Notes under the pieces: generated by a model | What the model was told of the DNA's origin: nothing | The model's input: the letters and a program-made list of their open reading frames with translations, nothing else | Database searches by the model: none | Source: Cellulomonas sp. RIT-PI-Y | GTDB taxonomy: Bacteria > Actinomycetota > Actinomycetes > Actinomycetales > Cellulomonadaceae | DNA length: 64,000 nt | Direction: 5' to 3' | Assembly (NCBI RefSeq): GCF_025642745.1 | Contig: NZ_JANZKP010000005.1 | Coordinates: 48,330-112,329, forward strand | Made by a program: the position numbers and the translations under genes | Shown here: piece after piece, positions 16,763 through 26,922 of the stretch | How positions within the stretch are numbered: the first letter of the stretch is position 1 | Layout of the letters: each line of letters opens with the position of its first letter

Positions 16763-18619
16763 ATGCGGTCTCGGGTGGTGGCGGTGCTGGTGGCCGTCGT
16801 TCTGGTGGGGTCGGTCGCTGCGTGCGGCGGGGACGACGGCGACGACCGGCAGCAGGTCGCCGAGGCGCTCGCGGCGGCGCTCACCGACGGGGACTTCTCC
16901 GACGTGCCGCTGGCGGGTGCGACCGGGCAGGAGGCCGCCGAGCGCCGGGAGGCCGTGATCGGCGGGATGACCCCGTGGCAGCCGACGGTCACGGCCGGGA
17001 CGGTCGTCGACGGTCAGGACGACGACAGCGCGGGTGTCACGCTCCGCTACACCTGGGACCTGGACGGAGCGGCCTGGACCTACGACACCCACGCCGGGCT
17101 GACCCGGGTCGACGACGAGTGGCGGGCCACCTGGAGCTCCATGCTGCTGGCCCCGGACCTCAGCGACGCCGAGGTGCTGACCGTGCAGCGGGCCTACCCG
17201 GAGCGGGCGCAGGTGCTCGGGGCCGGGGACGCCGTCATCGTGGAGAACCGCCCGGTGAACCGGGTCGGGATCGACAAGACCCGGCTGACCGCCGACCAGT
17301 GGGACGGCGCCGCCCGCCAGCTCGCCACCGCCCTGGAGATGGACCCGGACGCCTACGCCGCCCAGGTGGCGGCCGCCGGGGAGAAGGCGTTCGTCGAGGC
17401 GATCGTGATCCGGGACGGCGACCCGGACTACTCGACCGGTGAGCTGACCACGCTGCCCGGGGTGATCGCCACCACCGACACCCTGCCGCTGGCGCCCAGC
17501 CGGACGTTCGCGCGGCCGGTGCTCGGATCGGTGGGCCAGGCGACCGCCGAGCTGATCGAGCAGTCGGAGGGCGCGCTGGCCGCCGGGGACCTCACCGGGC
17601 TGAGCGGGCTGCAGCGGCAGTACGACGACCAGGTGCGCGGCACCCCCGGCGTGACCGTGCTCGCGGGCGAGCGGCTGCTGTTCAGCACTGAGCCGCAGGC
17701 CGGCGAACCGCTGCGCGTGACCCTCGACCCGACCGTGCAGACCATCGCGGAGAACGTGCTGTCCTCGACGACCGAGGGCGCCTCGGCGCTGGTCGCGATC
17801 CGGCCGTCCACCGGGGAGATCGTCGCGGTGGCCAGCGGCCCGGGCGGGGACGGCACCTCGACCGCGACGCTCGGGCTGTACGCGCCGGGATCGACCTTCA
17901 AGGTGGCGAGCTCGCTGGCCCTGCTACGGGCGGGGCTGACACCGGACAGCCCACTGGAGTGCCCCGCCACGCTCACCGTCGACGGGCGTGAGTTCCAGAA
18001 CGTGCCCGGCTACCCGACCGACCGGCTGGGCACCGTCACGCTGCGCACCGCGGTGGCGAACTCCTGCAACACCGCGTTCCTCGGCGCCCGGGACACCGTG
18101 GACCAGGCGGCGCTCGCGAGTGCCGCGCAGTCGCTCGGGATCACCGAGGCCGACCTCGGGTTCGCGGCCACCCTCGGGTCGGTGCCCACCGAGTCCGACG
18201 GGACGGATCACGCCGCGTCGCTGATCGGGCAGGGCCGGGTGCAGGCCACGCCGCTGGGGATGGCGACGGTCGCGGCGTCGGTGGTGGCCGGGCACCGGGT
18301 GGTGCCGCAGCTGGTGGTGGGTGCGGGCACCGCGCCGGCCGACTCCGCCCCGCCGCTGACCGCGGAGGAGGCCGAGGCGCTGCGGTCGATGATGCGGTCG
18401 GTGGTGACCGAGGGCGGGTCGACCTTCCTGCAGGACGTGCCGGGCGCCGAGGTGATCGCGAAGTCCGGCACCGCGCAGTACGGCGACGGCGAGCAGGCGC
18501 ACGCCTGGATGATCGCGGGCCAGGGCGACCTCGCGGTGGCGGTGTTCGTGGAGACCGGCACGTCCGGCGTGGACACCGCGGGGCCGCTGCTGGAGGCGTT
18601 CCTGACCGCGATCGCGTGA
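16763..18619 (+). CDS. Lipoprotein class B penicillin-binding protein
   Basis: A 618-residue peptidoglycan transpeptidase anchored as a lipoprotein: MRSRVVAVLVAVVLVGSVAAC is a type II signal with the modified cysteine at residue 21. An NTF2-like MecA_N domain (about 30-140) and a PBP dimer region precede the transpeptidase domain. Catalytic motifs are Ser377 (GSTFK), Ser434 (SCN) and Lys567 (KSGTAQ). The architecture matches mycobacterial PBP-lipo. An in-frame ATG at 16715 would add 16 residues but has no ribosome site; 16763 has CAGGGG six bases upstream. It is expressed divergently from the CNNM gene. Confidence 0.92.
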   Translation: MRSRVVAVLVAVVLVGSVAACGGDDGDDRQQVAEALAAALTDGDFSDVPLAGATGQEAAERREAVIGGMTPWQPTVTAGTVVDGQDDDSAGVTLRYTWDLDGAAWTYDTHAGLTRVDDEWRATWSSMLLAPDLSDAEVLTVQRAYPERAQVLGAGDAVIVENRPVNRVGIDKTRLTADQWDGAARQLATALEMDPDAYAAQVAAAGEKAFVEAIVIRDGDPDYSTGELTTLPGVIATTDTLPLAPSRTFARPVLGSVGQATAELIEQSEGALAAGDLTGLSGLQRQYDDQVRGTPGVTVLAGERLLFSTEPQAGEPLRVTLDPTVQTIAENVLSSTTEGASALVAIRPSTGEIVAVASGPGGDGTSTATLGLYAPGSTFKVASSLALLRAGLTPDSPLECPATLTVDGREFQNVPGYPTDRLGTVTLRTAVANSCNTAFLGARDTVDQAALASAAQSLGITEADLGFAATLGSVPTESDGTDHAASLIGQGRVQATPLGMATVAASVVAGHRVVPQLVVGAGTAPADSAPPLTAEEAEALRSMMRSVVTEGGSTFLQDVPGAEVIAKSGTAQYGDGEQAHAWMIAGQGDLAVAVFVETGTSGVDTAGPLLEAFLTAIA

Positions 18620-18622
18620 GGA

Positions 18623-18663
18623 TCGGCGCCGGTCACGCGGCGAGCGGGTGAAATCGGCGCCGA
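18623..18663 (+). terminator. GC hairpin after the PBP gene
   Basis: TCGGCGCCG (18623-18631) and CGGCGCCGA (18655-18663) are perfect 9-base inverted arms starting four bases after the PBP stop. There is no T-tract. It may insulate the riboswitch transcript from upstream read-through. The arms are themselves near-palindromic, so an operator is also possible. Confidence 0.4.
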
Positions 18664-18690
18664 CCCCTCCCGTCCGGCCCGGCCCGCTCC

Positions 18691-18696
18691 TACAGT
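18691..18696 (+). promoter_or_regulatory. Predicted -10 box of the riboswitch transcript
   Basis: TACAGT fits the TANNNT actinobacterial -10 pattern. Seven bases downstream is 18703, where the first strand of the aptamer P1 helix begins, so the predicted transcription start coincides with the riboswitch edge. No clear -35 box was found. Confidence 0.5.
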
Positions 18697-18702
18697 CAGA
18701 TC

Positions 18703-18781
18703 CGTCAGCGACAAGGCAAACCCTCCGCAAGGCGGGGACGCAAAGCCACGGGACCCACGGGGTCAGCCGGGCTGCCGAACG
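18703..18781 (+). ncRNA. Cyclic-di-GMP-I (GEMM-I) riboswitch
   Basis: The segment carries the conserved GEMM-I core: GGCAAACC (18715-18722), a hairpin with a GCAA tetraloop (18727-18730) that would dock in trans, GGACGCAAAGCC (18736-18747), a short variable hairpin (GACC/GGTC, 18752-18764) and AGCCGGGCTGCCGAACG at the 3' end. CGTCAGC (18703-18709) can pair with GCTGCCG (18771-18777) to form P1 with one mismatch. The aptamer class senses bis-(3'-5')-cyclic di-GMP. Only 13 bases separate it from the next ATG, with GAAGG directly after P1, so control is probably at translation initiation. A factor-independent terminator has no room. Confidence 0.9.
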
Positions 18782-18794
18782 AAGGATGTGCCCC

Positions 18795-18929
18795 ATGGAC
18801 CCGCGCGGATACTCCGAGCCGATCGACGGCGACCTGACCGAGCGTCTGGCCTCGCGCCTCGGCTCCTGGAGCCGCCTGGCCGCCGGTCGCCTGGCCGAGG
18901 TCCCGGCCCAGGGCCCCGCCCGCGCCTGA
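18795..18929 (+). CDS. 44-residue protein controlled by the c-di-GMP riboswitch
   Basis: This short gene starts at ATG 18795, nine bases after GAAGG, and ends in TGA. The product is hydrophilic with no signal or membrane segment: an acidic N-terminal part (MDPRGYSEPIDGDLTE) followed by a basic, potentially helical stretch (RLASRLGSWSRLAAGRLAE) and a short Pro/Ala tail. I recognise no family. It is the only co-directional gene after the riboswitch: its stop is one base from the opposing stop of the LPG-synthase-like gene. It may therefore be a c-di-GMP effector or adaptor peptide rather than a leader. An in-frame ATG at 18786 lacks a ribosome site. Confidence 0.68.
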   Translation: MDPRGYSEPIDGDLTERLASRLGSWSRLAAGRLAEVPAQGPARA

Positions 18930-18930
18930 A

Positions 18931-21438
18931 CTAGAGCTCGCCGACCTTGCGCAGGTAGCGCATCGCGGCCCAGCCCACCGGGATGCGCAGCCAGTAGGTC
19001 AGCACCCGGAACAGCACCGCCACCGACGTGGCCACACCGGGGTTGACCCCGACCACCGCCAGCGCACCGCCGAGCGCGAGCTCGGTCGTCCCCACACCAC
19101 CCGGGGTCGGGGCGACCGACCCTGCCGTGTTGCCGACCAGGAACACGATCGCGACCTGCACCAGCGACAGGTTCTGCCCGAACGCCCGCAGGCAGACCTC
19201 GAAGGCGAGGACGTAGCCCAGCGTGGTGAGGGCGTTCCCGGCGATGCCGAGCAGCAGGCGGCTGGGCTGGCCGACGACCTCGATCAGGCGCGGCCAGGTC
19301 TGCTGCAGGGTGGGCACCGTCTTGGCCGCCACCCACTGCCGGACCCGGGGCACCAGCATCAGCGCGGCGATCAGGCCGACCAGGATCCCGATCGCCAGCA
19401 CCACGGTCGGGGAGATCGTGAACCGCTCCAGCTGGTTGGTGCCCGACGCCACCGACAGCACCAGCAGCATCAGCAGCGTCACCACGAACTGGGAGACCTG
19501 CACCAGCGCCACGGTCGCGGTGGCCAGCGCGCCGGACACCCCGCGCTTGGTCAGCAGGCGCAGGTTGAGCGCCGCCGGACCGATGCCCGCCGGTGCCGCC
19601 AGGGCGACGAAGGTCGCGGCGGACTGGGTCACCGTCGCGCGCCAGAGCGGGATCTTCTGCGGGGCGAACGCGACCAGGGTCAGCGCTGCGCCGAACAGCG
19701 TGCTCATCCCGAACGCGAACGCGAGCAGGCTCAGCCGCCAGTCGGTCTCCGCCAGCGCGTCCAGGATGGTCTGCAGGTTGATCGTGGTGAGCAGCACGAT
19801 GACCGCGGCCACGGTCAGCAGGATGGTGATCAGGGTGCGCGCCCCGAAGCGGTTCAGCGCGACCGGCTCCACGTCGGCCTGCGGCAGCCGGGCGACCAGG
19901 GCGGACCGCAGCTCGGCCAGCACCTGCTTGTGCGCGCGCAGCTCCTCCCGGGTGCGCTGGGGCAGCGCCACGGTCTGCAGCAGGGGGCCGATCGCGGCGA
20001 TGTCGCCCTCGTCCAGCACCGCGACCGCGGACTCCAGCGCCCGTGCCGGGCCGACCCGGAGTGCGAGCAGCGCGACCATCTGGGTCCGGTCCATCCGCTG
20101 GGCCAGCTCGGAGGAGGCGACGTCGCCCTGCTCCCAGCCGATCAGCCAGACCTGGGGCGCGCCGTCGGCGTCCCGTCCGAGCAGCACCACGTCACTGGTC
20201 AGCGCGCGGTGCGCCAGCCCGGCCTCGTGCGCGGTGCCGAGCTGCGCCCAGATCGCGCGCAGCGCCTCGTCGTCGATCGCGTCCGGATCCAGGTCGGCCA
20301 GCGGCACCGCGTCCGCGACCCGGTCCTGGACCAGGATCATCGACGCGTCGGCCTCGGAGACCGCGTGCAGCTGCGGTGCCCGGACCCCGGCGGCGGAGGC
20401 GGTGTAGCTCAGCAGCGCCGAGCGCTCGGCGGCCTGGCGCAGGGAGACCGTCGACCGGCCGTCCAGCCCGCGCAGCCGGATCGAGCGCCACAGCCGGGAC
20501 AGGAAGCCGATCACCTGACGGTCGCCGTCGTAGATCAGCACGTCGTACTGCGACCCGGTGACGGTGGTCATCTCGTACACGCGATGGTCGGAGTACCGGG
20601 CCATGCCGCGGGCCGCCGGGGTGCCCGGCTCGTCGTCCGGCACCGGGGAGTCGTCGGTGGGCACGGCGTCCGGCACCCGCACCAGGAGCTCCGGGTCGAA
20701 CCCGGCCCGGCGGATACCGGCGACGAGACTGCTGCCGTACGCGCGCTCGGACCGGACCCCGGACACGTACCGGGTGGCGAGGCCGCCGGCCCGGCCGATC
20801 AGCAGCGAGAGGCCGATCCCGGTGATCGACACCGACCCGGTGATCACCATGATCCCGATCGCGACCCACACCAGGTTCCACGACCACAACACGGTCCGGC
20901 GGCGGGTGCGCGGCCCGGTCGCGGTCAACAGTCCGGCGATCAGGGCGATGTAGCCCGGGACGGTCACGGTCCAGGTGCCGCCGAGCCGCACCGACAGCCC
21001 CGCGACCAGCTCGTCCGATCCCAGGTGCTCGACCAGCCAGAGCACGGTGGAGGACGCCAGCACGGAGGCCACCGCGGCGGCCACGCCCTCCAGCATCTGC
21101 CGGCCGAGCCGCCGGAACGCCAGCTCGATCAGCACCGCCGTCGGCACGAAGAACGTGACGACGCTCTCCAGCAGCGCGGTCGGTACCACCAGCAGGTCCT
21201 GCAGCAGTGAGGCGACGCCCTCGACGTCCTCGGCGACGCCGGAGGTGGTGTTGTGCGCGTAGGTCGCCAGCACCATCACCAGCACCGCACCGACCAGGCT
21301 GAGCACCACGCCCAGCAGGTCACTGGGATGGTGGACCCGGTTCTCCGGGGTGTCGACGATGCGTGTGTGCGACGCCGGGGCGGCCTCGCCGTCGGACCGC
21401 CCGGGCGCCGCCGGCGCGCTGGTCGGTGCGTCGGACAT
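18931..21438 (-). CDS. LPG-synthase-TM (UPF0104) protein with kinase-like middle domain
   Basis: An 835-residue membrane protein. Residues 35-225 hold about five to six hydrophobic helices; 280-510 resemble a degenerate protein/aminoglycoside kinase, with the hydrophobic-spaced HEAGLAHRALTSDVVLLG and VWLIGWEQGD; 530-835 form the lysylphosphatidylglycerol-synthase transmembrane domain, including APTPGGVGTTELALGG. The soluble MprF aminoacyl-transferase domain is absent, so lipid lysylation is not implied; a glycolipid- or flippase-like role is equally likely. The usual kinase HxD and DFG residues look substituted, suggesting a pseudokinase. TACACT (21446-21451) ends seven bases before ATG 21438, indicating leaderless transcription. 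Confidence 0.88.
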   Translation of the reverse strand: MSDAPTSAPAAPGRSDGEAAPASHTRIVDTPENRVHHPSDLLGVVLSLVGAVLVMVLATYAHNTTSGVAEDVEGVASLLQDLLVVPTALLESVVTFFVPTAVLIELAFRRLGRQMLEGVAAAVASVLASSTVLWLVEHLGSDELVAGLSVRLGGTWTVTVPGYIALIAGLLTATGPRTRRRTVLWSWNLVWVAIGIMVITGSVSITGIGLSLLIGRAGGLATRYVSGVRSERAYGSSLVAGIRRAGFDPELLVRVPDAVPTDDSPVPDDEPGTPAARGMARYSDHRVYEMTTVTGSQYDVLIYDGDRQVIGFLSRLWRSIRLRGLDGRSTVSLRQAAERSALLSYTASAAGVRAPQLHAVSEADASMILVQDRVADAVPLADLDPDAIDDEALRAIWAQLGTAHEAGLAHRALTSDVVLLGRDADGAPQVWLIGWEQGDVASSELAQRMDRTQMVALLALRVGPARALESAVAVLDEGDIAAIGPLLQTVALPQRTREELRAHKQVLAELRSALVARLPQADVEPVALNRFGARTLITILLTVAAVIVLLTTINLQTILDALAETDWRLSLLAFAFGMSTLFGAALTLVAFAPQKIPLWRATVTQSAATFVALAAPAGIGPAALNLRLLTKRGVSGALATATVALVQVSQFVVTLLMLLVLSVASGTNQLERFTISPTVVLAIGILVGLIAALMLVPRVRQWVAAKTVPTLQQTWPRLIEVVGQPSRLLLGIAGNALTTLGYVLAFEVCLRAFGQNLSLVQVAIVFLVGNTAGSVAPTPGGVGTTELALGGALAVVGVNPGVATSVAVLFRVLTYWLRIPVGWAAMRYLRKVGEL

Positions 21439-21586
21439 GGTTCGGAGTGTAGGCAGCCGTCGGCCGCGGCGAGGGGAGGACGGTCCGCTCGCGCGCGATT
21501 CCGTCCTTGCGACGGAGTTCCCGCCCCGCCGGGGTCATCCCCGAGGAGGATGCGCCGTCCCCGTGGTGCCCGGAACCGTCCCGGGC

Positions 21587-21618
21587 TAGCGTGACCAGCG
21601 CAGGGAGCGCCCGCTCCC
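21587..21618 (+). promoter_or_regulatory. Promoter and palindrome of the HdeD-type gene
   Basis: TAGCGT (21587-21592) is a plausible -10 box. Eleven bases on, GGGAGCGCCCGCTCCC (21603-21618) is a perfect 16-bp palindrome just downstream of the predicted start site and eight bases before the AGGAGG. It could be an operator or a small 5'-leader hairpin. Confidence 0.45.
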
Positions 21619-21638
21619 GGCGGACAGGAGGCACTCAG

Positions 21639-22241
21639 GTGGACGTGAACGGACGGATCGCGACCCTGCTCGGCCGGGTCTGGTGGATGCCGGTCCTGCG
21701 CGGGGTGCTCCTGGTCGTGCTCGGTCTGCTGATGCTGGTCGAGCCGCTGCGCACGCTGAGCGCCCTCGGCTGGATCTACGGCATCTTCGCGGTGGCCGAC
21801 GGCCTGGTGGTGCTGGCCCAGGCGTTCCTGGTCCGCCGCCGTCCCGGCCTCGGCTGGTGGGTGGCGGAGGCCCTCGTGTCGATCGCCTTCGGCCTCCTGA
21901 TCATGGCGTGGCCCGGCCTGACCGCCCTGGTGCTGTTCTACCTGCTCGCGCTCTGGGCGCTGGTGGTCGGCGTGATGGCGCTGATCGTCGCGGCCACCCA
22001 GTTCCGCGCCCGCGACCTCGGCTGGGTCGGCACCCTGATGTTCGGGCTGATCGCCTTCCTGTTCGGGGCGATGCTGGCGATCCAGCCGCAGGAGTCGCTG
22101 ACCGTGGTGGTCGCGATGTTCGGGCTGTTCGCCCTGGTCGGCGGCGCGGTGATGATCGTGGCGGGGTTCGTGACGCGGTCCTTCGGCCGGCAGCTGCGGG
22201 CGTTCACCGAGTCCGCGGAGTCGGCGGGGACGGTCAGCTGA
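21639..22241 (+). CDS. HdeD-family membrane protein
   Basis: A 200-residue protein with six hydrophobic helices organised as repeated pairs, typical of the DUF308/HdeD acid-resistance membrane family (ILL..P-type turns: MLVEPLRTLSALGWIYG, LIMAWPGLTALVLFYLLALW, MLAIQPQESLTVVVAMFG). Its role in this organism is unknown. GTG 21639 is chosen because AGGAGG lies seven bases upstream and the following sequence matches the family start. Its stop overlaps the end of the opposing CPBP gene by eight bases. Confidence 0.88.
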   Translation: MDVNGRIATLLGRVWWMPVLRGVLLVVLGLLMLVEPLRTLSALGWIYGIFAVADGLVVLAQAFLVRRRPGLGWWVAEALVSIAFGLLIMAWPGLTALVLFYLLALWALVVGVMALIVAATQFRARDLGWVGTLMFGLIAFLFGAMLAIQPQESLTVVVAMFGLFALVGGAVMIVAGFVTRSFGRQLRAFTESAESAGTVS

Positions 22242-23055
22242 TCCCGAGCGCCGCCAACCACGCCGCGGGGATCAGCGCGTAGCCCACGAAGGCGACCACG
22301 TCGAGCAGCGTGTGCGCCACCACCAGCGGCATCACCCGCCGTCGGCGCCGGTAGTACTCGGCGAACACCACACCCATCACGGCGTTCCCGATGAACGGCC
22401 CGATGCCCTGGTACAGGTGGTACGAACCGCGCAGCAGCGCACTCGCGGCGATGATCGCCACCGGCCCCCAGCGGAGGTCGCGCAGCCGCTCCATCAGGTA
22501 GCCGACCACGATCACCTCCTCCAGCAGCGCGTTCTGCAGGGCGGAGAGCAGCAGCACCGGAACGGTCCACCAGGCGCTGTTCAGGGCCGAGGCCTGCACC
22601 TCCACCGTGATCCCGATCGCGCGGCCGATCGCGTACAGCGCGAGGCCGGGGATGCCGATCACGGCGGCCAACCCGACGCCGACCCCCAGGTCGCGCAGCG
22701 GGCGCGCCCGGTCCAGTCCGATCCGGCGCAGCGAGCTCCGGCCGTTCTGGGACAGCAGGTACAGCGCGAGGGCGACCGGGATCAGCGCGAAGCCGATCGA
22801 CAGCAGCTGGTAGGTCAGGTCCAGGTACGGACGGGACGACTGGCTGGTGTTCAACGCGGTCGACTGCTCGCGCAGCGACGTGTCCGCGGTCAGCCGCGCG
22901 ACGATGTTGACCAGGGCGTAGACCCCGGACTTGCCGAGCGACAGACCCAGGACGATCCAGATCTCCACCCCGATCCGGCGTCGGCGGGCGCGCTCGGAGG
23001 GCTGCGGGACGGCGGTGGTCGTCACGGCCGGTGCGACGGCGTCGGGCTGGGACAC
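22234..23055 (-). CDS. CPBP intramembrane metalloprotease (CAAX-like)
   Basis: A 273-residue membrane protein of the CPBP/ABI family. The paired glutamates NALLEEVIVVGYLMERLR and the later histidines (GSYHLYQGIGPFIGN and VVAHTLLDVVAF) are the expected zinc-site motifs in helices of the protease core. The likely substrates are prenylated or membrane proteins, but many bacterial members have no known target. GTG 23055 is selected: TACCCT (23062-23067) ends six bases upstream, suggesting a leaderless message. Confidence 0.88.
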   Translation of the reverse strand: MSQPDAVAPAVTTTAVPQPSERARRRRIGVEIWIVLGLSLGKSGVYALVNIVARLTADTSLREQSTALNTSQSSRPYLDLTYQLLSIGFALIPVALALYLLSQNGRSSLRRIGLDRARPLRDLGVGVGLAAVIGIPGLALYAIGRAIGITVEVQASALNSAWWTVPVLLLSALQNALLEEVIVVGYLMERLRDLRWGPVAIIAASALLRGSYHLYQGIGPFIGNAVMGVVFAEYYRRRRRVMPLVVAHTLLDVVAFVGYALIPAAWLAALGIS

Positions 23056-23111
23056 CTGGGCAGGGTACGACCGGATGCTCGGAGTTCGCTGGACGGACGC
23101 CGGAAGGCCGC

Positions 23112-23852
23112 TCAGCCGCGCAGCGCCGCCGCGGCCGCCTGCACCAGCGCCGGATCGGTGACCGTGTACCCGGCGTCCCCACCGCCACCGGGACCGCCGT
23201 CGGCCTGCACCGACCGGCTCGCCGACAGGTGCACCGCGTGCACCCCCGCCCCGACCAGCGCGGGGACGTCCCCCGGCCGCACGCCGCCCCCGGCCATGAT
23301 CTGCACCCGGCCGGCCGCGTGCGCCACCAGTGCGGCCAGTCGGTCGATCCCGTCGGCGGCACGGGCGGCGCCGCCGGAGGTCAGCACCCGGGTCACGCCG
23401 GCCTCGGCCAGCAGGTCCAGGGCGGTCAGCGGGTCGGCGACGGTGTCGATGGCGCGATGGAAAGTGACCGGGAGTCCGTCGGCGGCCTCGGTCAGCCGGC
23501 TGAGCAGCGGGAGGTCGATCTGCCCGTCGGCGGTGAGTCCGCCGACCACGACGCCGTCGGCCCCGGAGGTGCTCACCAGACGGATGTCCCGGATCAGCAC
23601 CTCGGCCTCGTGCTCGGCGTAGGTGAAGTCGCCCGGTCGGGTCCGGATCAGGACGTGGATCTCCGGGGCGGGGCGGGCGGCACCGCGCAGGAACCCGCGT
23701 TCGCCGAGCACCGTGCCGAGCATGCCGGCTGAGGGGGTGAGCCCCCCGGTGGCGGCCAGCCCCGCGCACAGCTCGACCCGGTCGGCCGCGGACTCGGCGG
23801 CGATCCGGTAGCCGACGGGGTCCTGTACGGCGATCTCCAGGGCAACGGTCAC
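23112..23852 (-). CDS. cutC: CutC family copper-homeostasis protein
   Basis: A 246-residue TIM-barrel protein of the CutC family, recognised from ALEIAVQD, SAADRVELCAGLAATGGLTPS, HVLIRTRPGDFTY and VTFHRAIDTV. The family has been connected with copper tolerance, although its enzymatic role is unclear. It is the last gene behind copA, 69 bp after the copA stop on the same strand, which supports a copper role here. The GTG start has GGAGG six bases upstream, and that site can be paired into a 10-bp hairpin. Confidence 0.92.
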   Translation of the reverse strand: MTVALEIAVQDPVGYRIAAESAADRVELCAGLAATGGLTPSAGMLGTVLGERGFLRGAARPAPEIHVLIRTRPGDFTYAEHEAEVLIRDIRLVSTSGADGVVVGGLTADGQIDLPLLSRLTEAADGLPVTFHRAIDTVADPLTALDLLAEAGVTRVLTSGGAARAADGIDRLAALVAHAAGRVQIMAGGGVRPGDVPALVGAGVHAVHLSASRSVQADGGPGGGGDAGYTVTDPALVQAAAAALRG

Positions 23853-23853
23853 G

Positions 23854-23915
23854 GGGGTCCTCCAGCAGCGGGTCGACGTCGACTGTTCGACATCATGCCG
23901 CAGCGGGAGGACCCC
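23854..23915 (-). promoter_or_regulatory. Hairpin able to sequester the cutC ribosome-binding site
   Basis: In the mRNA sense, GGGGTCCTCC (23915-23906) is perfectly complementary to GGAGGACCCC (23863-23854), which contains the cutC ribosome site. The 42-base loop includes a GTCGACGTCGAC palindrome. The upstream arm also overlaps an alternative short pairing ACCCC/GGGGT (23911-23922) that begins at the copA stop. Ribosomes finishing copA would disturb these structures, so cutC translation may be coupled to copA. Confidence 0.5.
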
Positions 23916-23921
23916 GTGGGG

Positions 23922-26329
<2,408 letters not shown>

Positions 26330-26333
<4 letters not shown>

Positions 26334-26560
26334 AGCAACGATCCCTTCGGGGTGACGGCGTAGCCCGCCTCGTCGACCGCCGCGGCGATCGCGGCGTCGT
26401 CCAGCGGGCCCTCGGACGTGACGGTGACCGGCGACGAGCCGCCCGCGACCAGGTCGACCCGGACGTCCTGCACGCCGGGCAGCGCGGTCAGCTCCTCGGT
26501 CACGTGCTTCACGCAGTTGCCGCAGGTCATGCCGTCGACGGAGAAAGTGGTGGTGGTCAT
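26330..26560 (-). CDS. copZ: Copper chaperone (HMA domain)
   Basis: A 76-residue heavy-metal-associated domain with the metal site GMTCGNC (Cys13, Cys16) and the beta-alpha-beta-beta-alpha-beta fold expected of CopZ. It would carry Cu(I) in the cytoplasm to CopA, whose gene overlaps its stop. ATG 26560 follows GAGAGGA; an extended in-frame start 18 codons upstream would run through that site and is not supported. Confidence 0.93.
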
Positions 26561-26585
26561 CTCGATGTCCTCTCGGGGTGGGATG

Positions 26586-26867
26586 TCAGCTGCGGACCAG
26601 GCGGGCGATGGCATCGGCGGCCTCCTTGACCTTGGCCTCGCCCTCCTCGGGCGACGTCCGCGCCGCGTCCACCACGCAGTGGCCGAGGTGGTCCTCGACC
26701 AGCGCGATGCTCACGGACTGCAGCGCCTTGGTCACGGCGGCGACCTGGGTCAGGACGTCGATGCAGTAGACGTCCTCGTCGATCATCCGGGCGATGCCGC
26801 GGACCTGGCCCTCGATCCGGCGCATCCGCTTGGCGTAGTCGTCCTTGTTCGGGGTGTAGCCGTGCAT
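26586..26867 (-). CDS. csoR: CsoR-family copper-sensing repressor
   Basis: A 93-residue all-helical repressor. The Cu(I) ligands are Cys35 (YCID), His60 and Cys64 (EDHLGHC), the exact x-C-H-C pattern of copper CsoR. On binding Cu(I) it should leave its operator at 26906-26922, inducing csoR-copZ-copA and possibly cutC. The ATG has AGGAGG upstream. It is the first gene of the copper operon. Confidence 0.95.
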   Translation of the reverse strand: MHGYTPNKDDYAKRMRRIEGQVRGIARMIDEDVYCIDVLTQVAAVTKALQSVSIALVEDHLGHCVVDAARTSPEEGEAKVKEAADAIARLVRS

Positions 26868-26905
26868 GGGTGCCTCCTGGCTGCCGGGTCGACAGCAGGA
26901 ACGCT

Positions 26906-26922
26906 ATACCCCCTAGGGGTAT
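26906..26922. promoter_or_regulatory. CsoR operator
   Basis: ATACCCCCTAGGGGTAT has 7-base arms ATACCCC/GGGGTAT around CTA, the established form of copper CsoR operators. It is 39 bp ahead of csoR and overlaps the last codons and the stop of the upstream sensor-kinase gene. Confidence 0.88.
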
